Assembly: GCA_037576195.1 (NCBI GenBank)
Contig: CM075101.1
Coordinates: 36,952,001-37,016,000, forward strand
Length of the DNA: 64,000 nt
Source: Phytoseiulus persimilis
Lineage: Eukaryota > Arthropoda > Arachnida > Mesostigmata > Phytoseiidae
Direction: 5' to 3'
The position numbers and the translations under genes are program-made. The notes below the pieces were generated by a model. The model worked only from the letters and a program-made list of their open reading frames with translations, had not been told where the DNA came from and did not search any database. Below are positions 35,592 through 47,354 of the stretch, one piece after another. Position 1 is the first letter of the stretch, and each line of letters starts with the position of its first letter.

Positions 35592-37276
35592 GCTCTGCGA
35601 CGAAGAGGTCGAAGGAAAAATCTGCGAGGAATTGGCTCGCGACAACTCCGTTATGGCTCCGAGAGAAGTGACACACTGTATTGTGAGCGCGTCCCCTCCG
35701 AGCGGAGACCGTCGCCCGAGATGCACGAGGGGAGGGAAGCGGACTTATCGGTTTCTCAGGAAGAAACTCCCTCGAAGGAAGAGCTGGAACGGGATTGCGA
35801 GCAAGCGCCGCCTCGAGGGAAGCGTGCGGGGGAGAGGAACAGCTGAAACTAGGCGAAAATGAGGCCGAAAGTGTTACTGGCTGTTACTGCTCACTCGGGT
35901 AAACACTTATCATCGTTCCGGTCAGTATCGGAACGACGACGACGACGACGACGACAGCCGCTGCCGCCGCTCGCAACGACCTTGTCCGGGGAGCGGGTGC
36001 GAGGAAGAGGGGCCAACCAGAGAAAATAAGCACTCAGACGTAACCAATATCTCTTCTTGGTCGTCGCCTGTAATCGCATGACCTTCATTCGGCGCGCAGA
36101 GGTCAGAGCTAGCTGGAGAATCTACCGCGAGCTGCGGACAGAGCGACACGGGGCAAACGAGAGCGGACGCCTGATCCGAGAGCCCTGGTCGGTCTGTCGG
36201 TGGCTTGCTCGCCCGCCTCCTCCAGTCTCGCTTTAATTACTTCGATAATCGCAAATCGCAGCGGGCACGGAAGATAAAGGGGGAGAAAAAACGAGCCGGC
36301 GGGAGATAGTGATGTTGCTGCCCGATAGCGAGGTAGTGACGTAGAGAATCTAGTTACGTTAACGGTTTTCCCTCTTAGCTCGCTCGCTCGCCGGTCGCCG
36401 AATCCGCCGAAGCAGGAGGGACCGAGCAAACGACTTCACCGAGAGACTCCCAGATATATCTGAGGGGGAGGAAAAAATTCCTACGCGACCGGAGTAGTAA
36501 TCCCCGATGAGAAGACGAAGAAAGTGGAGGAACGACACGTGTTTTGTCGCTGAGCCTTTCTCTCGGCGTCGAGCGAGGAAGAGCGAACCGCCACGAATAT
36601 AAACGGATGCGTTGTCACTCACATATGTCACGCGCTGGCGGCGAAAGAGGGAGAATCGCCCGCGCCAGAGATGGCATCCCAGCGAGGGAGGAGAAAGGAT
36701 TGCGTAGGCGAGCGCTTCAGGCGTTACCGAGAGACGAGGCGCCAGGAGATTGAGGGAAAGGTACAGACGGAGCGGTAAAGAGACAACCGAGGGAACACGA
36801 GTTAACTTTGGTCACTGGTTGCGGGAAGCAGGCCCTCTGGAGGACAATCGTCCGAGCCGGAACGTCTCCCCAGGGAGCTCGGGGCTTCCCACCAACCTGG
36901 CAACCTGAATGCGGGGAGTACACCGAGTGCAAACACGAGAGCTCGGGAGCGCAGAGCATTTCATCAAGGAGAAATGGGAACGGCGGGGATCTTTCGGCGG
37001 CAGAGGGCTCAAGGAGGTGACAGCCGACCGAGAACAGAAGACCAGAAGAAAGAGAAAGCTCCCATGGGGCTCGGGGAGAACTAGTGTCTGGAGATCGGAA
37101 TAAAGGCTGGGACGAATCCCGCAAAAGATTGAAATGGGAGGCCGCAGATGAAGTGGAATGGGGATGCCCGAAACGGAAGCGAGATAATCGAGCCGCTGCA
37201 CATGCGATGGCAGAATGTTGGAACAGATAGATGTGCTTCGCCATAAATAAATGATTCGATAGCGGAGAACTCTCAC
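35592..37276. other. GC-rich, purine-rich non-coding stretch
   Basis: Dense CpG, a GAC microsatellite at 35932 and long purine-rich runs (36250-36750) are seen. An ATATAAA word lies at 36597 (+) without a convincing initiator at the right distance. If the minus-strand exon ending at 37277 is real, this would be its first intron. Open frames here (up to 223 codons on the minus strand) are otherwise anonymous. Confidence 0.35.
35932..35956 (+). repeat. (GAC)n microsatellite
   Basis: About eight GAC units are followed by CCGCTGCCGCCGC. Confidence 0.9.
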
Positions 37277-37483
37277 CTCGCAGCAGCTTGTTGCCTGATC
37301 CTGCCAAATCGGATTCCGCATATTGACCGCTGTGTATCTTCGTTTTCCGTCATCTGACGCTGCATACGAATCTGCAAGGGGGGCTGCGACTCGGGCCGCA
37401 TGCTGGGAATCTGTGCGTGCACTGAGATCGATTCGCCGTCTGGAGACGGACGGACGTCGAGCAGCAAACGCGGAACGATCCAT
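37277..37483 (-). CDS. Candidate initial coding exon, unknown function
   Basis: On the minus strand an ATG at 37483 (G at -3 and G at +4) opens a 69-codon frame. It runs, without loss of phase, to a strong donor CGAG|GTGAGA with the exon ending at 37277. About 36% of codons start with G by hand count. The peptide is Ala/Arg/Asp-rich (for example RVAAPLADSYAASDDGK, then AVNMRNPIWQDQ). No signal peptide or domain is seen. Another minus-strand frame through the same DNA is also open to this donor, so the phase is not certain. The plus strand has its own donor 480 bp away at 37758, so the region could be a divergent promoter. Confidence 0.27.
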
Positions 37484-37750
37484 ATCTCTGCGATGTGCCG
37501 CGAGAAAGTTCTCCCCAAACGATCTTCCGAACTAAACTCCGAGGATGGAATGTCTCTCAATGAACTTCCCTCAAATCACTCAAAGCACGAGCTCGATCGG
37601 CAGTTTGTCTCGAATTCGCTTCCCCCAGCGGCGGTCTGGTTCGCCCCCTCAGGAGAAACCCGACGGAATCAGCTGAGCCCGAATGGATTCAGATGCGATT
37701 CCCCTGTTCATTCTCAGAGCGGACTCGCGGCCCTCGATACAGATTGTGGC

Positions 37751-37766
37751 TTCCAAAGGTAAGAGG
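37751..37766 (+). other. Strong 5' splice site, plus strand
   Basis: AAAG|GTAAGAG, with the exon end at 37758, is a good donor. The plus-strand frame 37400-37762 is open into it. No acceptor or transcript is assigned. Confidence 0.25.
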
Positions 37767-38522
37767 CTCCCACAAGAACGCTATCTTCCGGCGGCAATAT
37801 GGAGGACAAGAGCAAGAGGAATGCGAGGGCGTGACTGCCGCCCTCTGTGCAAATGAACAGGCCGCGGATTCTTCCGCGCGGAGTCATTTCTTGATGGCTC
37901 CCTCCGTCATCTTGGAAATAGCAGCGTTGAGAGTCCGACTGCGGAATGGGAAGCGGCCCTTGACCGCATGAGCCGTGGTTCGAGCCATAGAGCGATACGT
38001 CTTGTCTCCTTACAAGGCTCTCGAGAAACTGATCCAACTCCACTGCGACGCACTGTCATTGGGAACGTTGTTGTTGACCGGACATTTAAGTGGAGACCGA
38101 CCGATCGAAAGGAGCAAACATTCGAGAAGTTTTCGAGACGGTCTCACAGACTAGCGACCGAACAACATCCTCGGGGTTGGCTCGCTGATTTTGAGTTGCT
38201 GTTCACAGTGGAGGAATTGTGCGGCGAGTCCTTCATGAGTCAGGTCGACGTTGTGAAGGCGATTTGTAAAATTGAGAAGTCCTCCCTCTTAGAGAAAACT
38301 TTTCGGTGATCGGTAGACTTGGTTCCCGTTTCATCTGCTCACCCGTCTATCGGGCTATACCGATGAGAAGTATTCCTCCGGTCCCACCTCTCGGACCTCC
38401 GCGAAGCACTTCTATAACCTCTGGTGGGGCGGTTGGGCACCGGAGAACGGCCCCTGGTACTGGGAGCCTGACGGGCCTACTCGTCCAGAGAGAATTGATG
38501 GAGACGGTGAGATGGGGCGATA
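37767..38522. other. Unassigned
   Basis: Nothing recognisable. Short overlapping open frames only. Confidence 0.35.
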
Positions 38523-39515
38523 TCAATTGCGATCAAATCCCCGGCTTCGGCTCTGACCCCCGCTCGGAAAAGCCGCGAGGAGACCGAGCGAGTCCGCACC
38601 CGAGATGCAGCACACGCTGTCCACTCTGACGTTCCGTCGTGGAACTCGTAGAACGACTCCGAGGACGTCTGCGCTCTGAGTTCCCCGACGCGTCGAAGCA
38701 GCGTCAGTCCCTGGGCACAGTTGTTCAGGAGGGGTTTTTTCCACTGATCGCCTGGGGCTATCGATCGGCGCCATTTCTGGATCCTTCAAGTTCCTTCTAC
38801 TCAACAGAAAATACAGGATCAGTTCTCCCAAATTTTTTTCTTGAGTGCCCATTAGAGCAGACGACGACTCTGAACCACGCAAGCTTTTACCAGATTTTTG
38901 TTGATACCTGAAAATGATCAGATATTTGCTTCGTTCGCGCTCGTCTCGAATATCGCTGCTGCAAATGTATTGGGACAGCGTTTGTCCGGAGCATTTATCT
39001 TTGGTGGCACAGCACTCCGGGAGCTCTGAGAGCTGGTGGGCTCGGTCGAAACTCGGATGACAGAGCGACGCTTTCGATCTCGCTGAGCTACTAGAAAATT
39101 CACGACTCAGTCGGGAAGCCCAAGTTCCGATGCCGATGGAAAAGGCTGTTTGATTCTCTCTATTCCCGACACGTCTCGTTCTCGGTACGTCACCGTCACT
39201 CGCGCCCATGCAACAAGATATTAAGGACCATTGGGTCAGCCCAGGAACAGCGCTTGGCGATGTGAAAGAGAGCTCAAGGAAACAGGATGTTACATTTACT
39301 GAGAGAAGATCGGGGTGTAACCATGCACCGCGGTGGGCATTTCTGGCATCGGTTGAAGATACCGAGTGAACGTTCTGGTGTGATGGAGTTGGATTCCCGC
39401 TTTGGTACACAGTTGGAAACTGCCGTGTAAGACCGGATCGAAGTATTCGTTTGACTTCCCGCTCCAAACACCGGAAAATAAAGAATGCACAACGCCTGGT
39501 GGCTTCGTTCCACAT
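38523..39515 (-). CDS. Longest open frame (330 codons), unidentified
   Basis: This is an ATG-initiated minus-strand frame of 330 codons. It is longer than expected by chance for a window of this size even allowing for few TA-type stops, so it deserves mention. It is Ser-rich (about one residue in six) and Arg-rich. It has no signal peptide, membrane helix, zinc-binding spacing or other motif I can name. Two other minus-strand frames overlap its first third. It could be an uncharacterised exon, a decayed coding region or a composition artefact. Confidence 0.22.
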   Translation of the reverse strand: MWNEATRRCAFFIFRCLEREVKRILRSGLTRQFPTVYQSGNPTPSHQNVHSVSSTDARNAHRGAWLHPDLLSVNVTSCFLELSFTSPSAVPGLTQWSLISCCMGASDGDVPRTRRVGNRENQTAFSIGIGTWASRLSREFSSSSARSKASLCHPSFDRAHQLSELPECCATKDKCSGQTLSQYICSSDIRDERERSKYLIIFRYQQKSGKSLRGSESSSALMGTQEKNLGELILYFLLSRRNLKDPEMAPIDSPRRSVEKTPPEQLCPGTDAASTRRGTQSADVLGVVLRVPRRNVRVDSVCCISGADSLGLLAAFPSGGQSRSRGFDRN

Positions 39516-42500
39516 TGTCAGTGCCCTGTTCCGGAACTAAGGCGATAAATTGCTCTGGCTTACGTGCGCACTTTCTCACGAGCGATACGCCCAATTGCGT
39601 ATGGACTACATTTATCAAACTGAGGCCTGACAAGATCTCCTTCTCATGAATCAATCAGAGAGAGAGAGGCGACGCAACGCGACGACCCCGTACAAGAAGC
39701 TCCTATGAGGATGCCTCGGTGAGCTCGTTGATGACGAAGGCGACAGCGGCGAGCACGCCACGAGGCGAAACGCAAATTCAACTATTTTCACGCATAGTTA
39801 AGCCACACAGGTTGCCCTCGCGCTGGCGGCTCGATAGGAGTCCCGCTTTTTAGGGAGGGATGGCCAGTGAGGCGGATTGAGTCACCGATGACCTTGCCTC
39901 ACGACGCGAGTGCTGATTCGGCATCGCGACGCCCGCCCAGCCTCAAATCTTTCCATATCCTGTTACATTCCTCTGCTCGTGGCGGCGGCCCAAGGTGTCA
40001 AGTCGAACGAGGGAGAACATTTGTTTTGGTCCTGGGAATCAGCGGGAGCGAAGCGGAGACCATCCCCTGCGGAACTGTCAAGCGTAGAGAGAGGTAATTA
40101 GGACGGCGGTCCCCGGTGGACCGTCCGGATCGGCCTCGATGGATGATGCATTGGAATGGTCATCCCGACCAGGAACATTCTATTCGCGGGCTATCGATAC
40201 AGCAGTCGTTCGCCGCCAGAACAGAAGTTTCCCGTGGTGATGTAGCAGGTGAGACCTGCACCACAGAGAGTGAGGTGTTCCTACACAGACAAAGATTCGA
40301 ATCATCAGAACATTTTCCTTCCATCCCGACTAAGTGAAGCAGTGAAACACAGTCGTCCCGTCGCTTCGGGGTGGACTGAGCACTCAGACGGCCGAAAAAT
40401 GGAACTTATCCGCAGTTAAGTCGCCAGGATCCTACGGACACCCGTGAGAACTTTAGTCTCTGTTTCCGTCATCATAATAGCCGAACAAATCCGAATCTAG
40501 CAGAGTCGTGGGAAGCAATCAACGGTGAGTAACTTTGAGAGAATCTGTTCCTTCTGAAACGAATTCGTTTGAAGTAGTTTTTCTTCAGTCTTCGAGAGAG
40601 TCTTCGAATCCACTTTAGACGCTTTGACTACAAGCTTTCTGTCTGAAGTCCGTTTCTGTGCCCCACGAAGGAGAGCTAAGTTCGGGCCTAGGCAAGAGGC
40701 TGACAGCAAGCTGGGCCTAGAGAGCCGGCGTGAAGAGAAGGGCGTCATTCTCATCTTTGCACGAACTCCTTGACTAAGACGGCGGGAGGAAGGAACCTCA
40801 TGAATATGCGGAGCCAGCACCTCAGTCAGCCACTTCGGAGGCTCTGTTTAAAGTCGTCTTCGGAGTCTGCGCTCTCCGATCCATCCTCTGACTGATCTAA
40901 GGCATTGACGCGTCAACCGCGGGGAACGTTCAACCATCTGGGCTCCCAACTGCTGGGCTCCGATTCGACTTCGCGGAGTTGCGAGAATGGTTTCCTCGCC
41001 GCACTTCTTCAATATGAGAAACTTCCCGCGCTCTGCGTCATCTATTGGGAATGCGTAGCTAGAATTTGTGGTCCGCAGGACCTTTGTGCATTTCGAATTC
41101 GGTCCTGGCCAATTACGCGAAAAGCCGTTACAACCCGAGGCCGCCCCGGCTTTGGAAGCAGCAACGCACTCCTCATTTCTTTGAAAGACATTCATCACAT
41201 CTTCTTCTGTGAATCCTAGGGGTACGCCATTCGATTCGACGATGTTTTCGATTCCACAACAATGTTTCCCATTCCGGGATAAGGTTTCCAGCCCGTAATG
41301 CCGCCCTATTCTCAACCGTCCAAGCCGATGCGACTATCGAGAAATTAAGTCCTCAGGCTGGTTCCATTCCTTCTAACCGGAAAGTGCTCAACGAGATGGA
41401 CTCGTCTGCCTTGCCGCACATATTCCTGACCATCTGCGTGAGAGACCTCGCGACCTGAGCGAAATAACTTTGACATCTCTTCTTGCAGTGCTGCTAGTTA
41501 CACTAGGAAGCCCTTGCAACACCCGGTTTCCCGAAGGGAGGAACTAGTCAGAAATTCGGGAACCGACGAGTTTTCTGGCTCGAGTCCCGACAGCCCGAGG
41601 TGTATCAACCTCATCGAGAGGATCTCCGATCACTGATTGGACCCGGGTTCTGGGATCACAGAATCAGAGGATCAGAACGGTTTGAACCCACTATAAGTGA
41701 GTTCTCGGTTGCGTTTGTTCCGGAGCACATATTTTTAGGAAATAAATCCTTGGGTCTCAAACTTGGAAGAGTCAGAACGGCCGAAATTGAGTCCGAATGA
41801 TCCAACTTCACCAGTGGGAAACGAGAGAAGATTCGAACTTTTTAGTTGCTGAGATCTGATACGGATCTCCTACATGCCCCATGGAGGTTGTCCTGGCAAC
41901 CCGAGAGCGATTTCCTTGTCCTCCTCGAAAAATGATCCGGCCAGAGGAAAAGCTCTGGAAACTTCTAGATTTTTTGAGATGGCGTAGTCACACCGCAGAA
42001 ATTGATTGAAATTATGGGAGACAGCGGAGATCCACTGCCTGCGTTCTAATAAAGAGCCATTGAATTGGAATTGAAGAGCCCAGCTCCGAATCGTAACATC
42101 TCCACTTTTTCGGCTTACAAGAGAACAACAGAAAACTGTGGTCGTTCCTCAACTCAACTGAATTCTCTTGATACTGATTCAAGGCAACACAGGGGCACTA
42201 TCAATCCCTGAGGTTGGCAATCGAAATTCCCGTGCAAAAACGGTCGAACTCAATATCGGCCTGATGGAGATGCGAAGTTTTCAATCTGGAAGCCCGAAAT
42301 ATTCATACGGAAAAGCAGAAAATCGAGACGAAAAACAGAGATGATTGATTGCACTCTCGAATCCAAATCAAAATTGATGTTTATTAGATATTGAACTTGA
42401 ATTCGAAGACATAGATAGAATCGAGAGGAGACCAAAATTCTCGGGCAGGGCAAGAATTTTCCCGGTGGTTCAGGTACACAGATGAGAATAATGAATCCGC

Positions 42501-45500
42501 TACACTCCACTACACATCCGTCTCGTACTGATCGATACGTTTCCCCGATTCGACATTCGAGGAGTCAAGTTCAGCGGGAATACGCGTTGCATTCGTTCGT
42601 AACAGTGAAAAATTTAGGCTATGAGAACTGGTACCTAGTTGGAGATGAGGCGTTTTGGAACTGGGCCCTCCAATTGAATGCACTGAGGAGAGCTTGGGAG
42701 GAGAAACACTGAACGGTTTTTTGCGGGTCCCTGACCCGGAATTTGAACTCGGTTCCTCAAGTTTCTCCGCGAGTTAGTCCTGTCAAGGGAATTCCTGTGC
42801 AGGAGGAAGATCTCAATCACGGGAACGCCAAGATCCGTGAATATTAGAACCTCGAGAAACCACAAATCCGCGGACCATTTCGGAGAATCGGACTCGGGAC
42901 TCGAAGTTACATGAGCATGGGAAACATGCGCGGTTTGCATGGACAGATAGATTTCTGAGATAGTCGATGACAGACAGGCTGTCTCCTCAGCGCAGCTGTT
43001 CTCTCGGGGAGCACGGACTCCTATTCTTCACGCAGAGGGCTGGCGGGCGGCGGTCGAGATTGTTTGAGCGAGCGACACGCTGTAATGTACACAGGAAGGA
43101 ATTCGGGCCAGTATTTCGACTGCGCGAGAACTGCGTAATAAAGGAAATACGAGAATGGAAAAACGTTTCGAAGACGGCCGTCAAGTGAAAGCTTCGAGGA
43201 TTCCCAACTCCAACTATTCTCTTGTTCTCCTCCCCCGACAGTAGCTAGTGTCATTGTAACCGACACCACAGAGTGCCTCAATCGATTTCATTCTCTCCCC
43301 ACTCGGTCAAGCTCTGAGAGCCTGTTCGGGCGTGGGGGAACGTGTGGACGGAGAATGATGGAAATCCCTATTTCCCATGGATCGTTCCCCGAGCGATTTG
43401 CCGGAGTCCTCAGGAATCGCTTCACTCGGAGGATGACGAAATATGCTGAGATCCCACGCTGACCCCAGAAGATGGGAGCGTCTGCTCTGGAGGCACCCAC
43501 GGAAACTTCGCATGATTCGCGACGGCCGTCTGCAAGCGGCGAAGTCAACAGATCGGTCCCTCGTTGTTCCGATAACATCATCCGCCACCGCGAGGTCTCG
43601 ATGATTGATAGCGGGATCGTTTTCCATCCTTGTTTCACCACCTGCCGATGGCATAGGGACGTGTCCTCTATACTCCCAGCTTTCGGCTACAGCACCAGGT
43701 GAAAGAATCTCGGGGAGGATCGGGATCTGCATGACCTCCTCAACTCGTTATACACTCGCCCTTTCCTTTTCCGGGGAGCCTTCAAGAATGAGTGGACGCC
43801 GTCCGAGCTATTAGGCCATCCAAACAAAGATTTCCGACAAATGCAGCGCTGATCGAGTCATCTGAGGAGCGGGATGTGCTTTCCGCTGGGAAACCGGGAG
43901 CCTATTCCGAGGGGAACACCGCGGCTGGCCATTTCCGTAGGCATTGTGTCGACCGAAGGAATGCCCCGATTCTCCGTTACGTCAGGGGTTTTCGGCCATT
44001 CGCCGGTCCCTGAACCCGTCTTCGCCGACGAGTTGCTCTGTTCGTCGGTCTGCTCGCGCCCGGGGCCGTGAGTCCAAATGTTTAGCCACTTGGAGCTCGC
44101 TCAATTATTGGCGATGGATGTCCATACGACGAAGGTCGTCACACAATTCCGATACGCTGCCCCGGGCTCTACAACGAGCACTCTCGCGCGCCAACCACGC
44201 AGCTCGCCCGCCCGCTCGCTCGCACAATCTATCCTCACCGCGTGGTCGGAAATGAATGAATGTTTAGCTACGGAACCGTCGAACTCTATTTGGGGAACGC
44301 GGCGAGAACGACGCCTCGACTGCAGATCTCGGATATTGATGCTGTCGAATGAACGCGATGAGAGCTCCGGGTACGCTCGGTAGGCCTTCCGAGCCGTGTT
44401 GTTGGGCGATCGCCCCATCGGCTACGAGGAGCGAACAGCACCGATCGTGAGATTCCGTGAATCACAGGCTTGGCGGCCGCCGAAACCTCCGGCTGACAGA
44501 GACATCGGTCGGATCAGGATCGCGCGACTCAATTCTTCCAGAGGGGAATGCAGACAGAATAACGGGCAGACGATGATAACGCCGATCGTTCATTGATCGG
44601 CTTTGAGCTCATGCGCTCCTGGGACTTCAGACGACTGGAATTTTCGGTCGACCCCCCGGGAACCACCGACCGCGCCAACTTTCCGAGGTTTCCGCCACTC
44701 GGCTGTTGACGTCGATCCTATACGCCTCAAAGGTTTCCTCCTTTTCGAAGAAAGACAGTGAGCGGAGAGCAATACCCACCGCTTTGAGTGCTCGGCTTGT
44801 GGAGTCATCCCGATGGATGCTCGCCAGCTCCCTCCCCTCCCTCCTCGCTTGGTCGCTTGTCGGATGGCCGAGTGAGCCGAAGTTTCTTTTTCGAGAAGTA
44901 CGACCGCGTCACGTTCCTTCTAGGAATACGACCTGCTTCGGAGCGTGCCGGCGGGAGATGGATCGATTTGAGGGGTCAGAAGGAGAGCGGAGAAACCAGT
45001 GACCTCCTGATCGACGCGGCGCTGAGTTACCGCACCTGAATAGGCATCAGGGAAACTAGACGAAATAATATTGTGTCTGGCACGTGTTGATTATACGTCT
45101 GATGGATTCGCCGCTTCTCTACGACGGAATGAAATTCTCACCACCGCCGTTCAGCTAAGCCGCTGACAAGAAGTCGGAGTGAAGCGAACAAGACGGATTT
45201 TTTGGGCAAGAGAACCAGACGAGTTCGATCAACCTCGAGACGGAGTTCCCGTCATCAAGGAACCCAGTCGCCTCCAAGAGTGGATCGGAAGGACCTCGTG
45301 GAACAAGGAGTGAATACGAGAGTGTGCACTATCTTCTCGGTCCAGCGAGCAAATACGGCGGACACGCCACGCGAGAGCCTCCCATGTCTGAACACCGAAC
45401 ATCCATAACGCTAATAGTGGGTAAACCAAACGTAATGAAGTCTCGTACAGCAGTCCTTACGGAATCGCGCAGCCTTATACCACGTCTCGGATATCTCTTC

Positions 45501-47105
45501 GGTATCTGATGGCAGGGATACTCTGACCACGAGCCGGCTACCTCAGTGTTTGTGTTGAGACCTTCACGGTTCCTATAACAGATCACGTTCGGATTACGCT
45601 TCAGCCCAACGGATGACTTCCTTCCTGCGTCGATTCGGATGTGCCGTCGTCATTCTTTCCCAAGTTCGCATCAGCCAGCTGGAGAGCGTTCTCGGTGCGA
45701 ATCGATGCAAACTCGTCTAGTCTTTCATCATCCTCCGCTTATCTGTTGGGAGCGCATGACGGCGAACCTGGCCGGAAACGTGGAGATAAGCGGGAGATCG
45801 CGACAATGTATCACGGGTTCTCTGAAGCTTCACTTCGATGGAATCAGATTCGAATTGGTTGCTAACTCTTCACTGGGGGGAGTGGGCGATCGTCGGGGCG
45901 GGTGCGCGACGAAGTTCCGGGACAATGCCTCCCTAACTCCAAGTTGGAGCGTATATCGAACTCAACGTCCCGTCGAGCCAGGGCCATAGGCATTCCTCGT
46001 TCGCAATAGCCAGGACCCATTCTCAGAGAAACGTGGGGGAACTCTCATCGAAAACTTGTTCCCACGTCGACCGATTCGAGTTCCCGCGCCCTCCGCCAGC
46101 GGTAAGAGCACGGATGGTGTCAGAAGTGGTGGCTGTCGACCGCGCCCGTTCACCGTTCGCTCGATGTGCCGAGGGCGTTTCGTCTTTGGCGGAGCCCGAG
46201 CTCCCAGAATGGTAAAAGCAAACTCTTCGCCGAGACGTTGCTCTGAGCCAGTTAGGCATGTCAATGGCTGCTGCCCCGATAACGACCCCGACGGCCGAAA
46301 GCGCAGCTGATGCCACTTTCATGAACAACGAGCCGGTACCAATTAACGCCATCACTCAAGTTGGATGGCGAGTCCGACAGCAAGCCGGACGCAGCGCCAG
46401 TTGGGCGTCCGGTCGGTTCGTTCGAGCAGGTTCAGCTTTTCCGCACGTCATCATTGACAGCTTCCCTTCGCAGCCGAATCATATACGAGCATATCATCCG
46501 CGCCTCACCTAGGGGAACGTATCCCTCCAGTCATCATGACGAACGGATATTACTCCACCAGCTCCGACGCCGAGTGAGGTGGACTTTTCGAAGTTATTCC
46601 GCGAGAAACGCGATGTTGACTCGCTTCATGTGGTCGGCCATATTCCGAGGATCCTGATATCTGGATGAGTGGATCGGGTTTGAGCTTGGTTTCGCCCTCG
46701 GTTCGATTCGGTCATCCTTTGGCTCGGAGCCCGGAGAGTGTGCTGAACCGTTACGTTGATTGACTTTTCCTATGAGAAATCTCCGATGGATTCCGTGCAG
46801 CGAACAGTTGCCCATTCTGAGAGTTTTGCTTTCAGATGAACAAACTCTCGTGCCTGCTTGAAATTATTCGATCGCGGCTAGGCCAGCGAATGAGATTCCA
46901 AAAACCAGTTTCGAGCTGGAAGAATCATCGGGAAGCAATCTGAGTGCACCCTCACCGTTCCGGGGTCCAGTTCGTGTTGTTCCTCGCTGGGGCGTGGATG
47001 GAACGCGAGAAGTACGTGCCGACTGATGGCTTTATTGACAGGCGGGTTCGTTTGCCGTCAGCGTGTTTGTCTGTCTCAAGGTCGTCCGTTGGCCGGGATT
47101 CGTGT
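39516..47105. other. Long unassigned stretch
   Basis: About 7.6 kb without a supportable gene. Plus-strand donor ACG|GTGAGTAAC lies at 40525 and a minus-strand donor-like GTG|GTGAGAAT near 45146. The part 41600-42500 is AT-richer than average. Open frames reach 155 codons and match no family. Confidence 0.35.
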
Positions 47106-47354
47106 ATGCTTAGTCAAAGCGAGATCGCAGCTGTAGGGAAATTAGACTACTTGGGACAGTTCGGCGGCCAGCCTTCTCAGCTAGAACGGCTTTCTGCCGT
47201 CGGGGAAGCGAATCTCGATTCAGTTGAGGAGGGGCAAACAGGAATAACGGCTCTCGCTCGAACATGGAGACTCGACATGATGGCGAAGTTTCACTCTTCT
47301 CTGAAGCAACAAGCTCCGGGAAATATTTCGCCACTCGATGAGAGTCAGCCATGA
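47106..47354 (+). CDS. Candidate exon or small ORF, unknown function
   Basis: This is an 82-codon ATG-to-TGA frame, open further upstream to at least 46944. About 35% of codons start with G by hand count and Ser/Arg are not inflated. It has a Gly/Leu/Glu-rich start (EIAAVGKLDYLGQFGG), then an acidic helix-like segment and a Gln/Pro-rich tail. No family is recognised. It may be a terminal exon. No polyadenylation hexamer follows closely. Confidence 0.27.
   Translation: MLSQSEIAAVGKLDYLGQFGGQPSQLERLSAVGEANLDSVEEGQTGITALARTWRLDMMAKFHSSLKQQAPGNISPLDESQP

Noticed and set aside
36597-36630. TATA promoter at ATATAAA
   Set aside because: The nearest TCACT initiator is only about 19 bp away and the next candidate is a poor match, so spacing does not fit.
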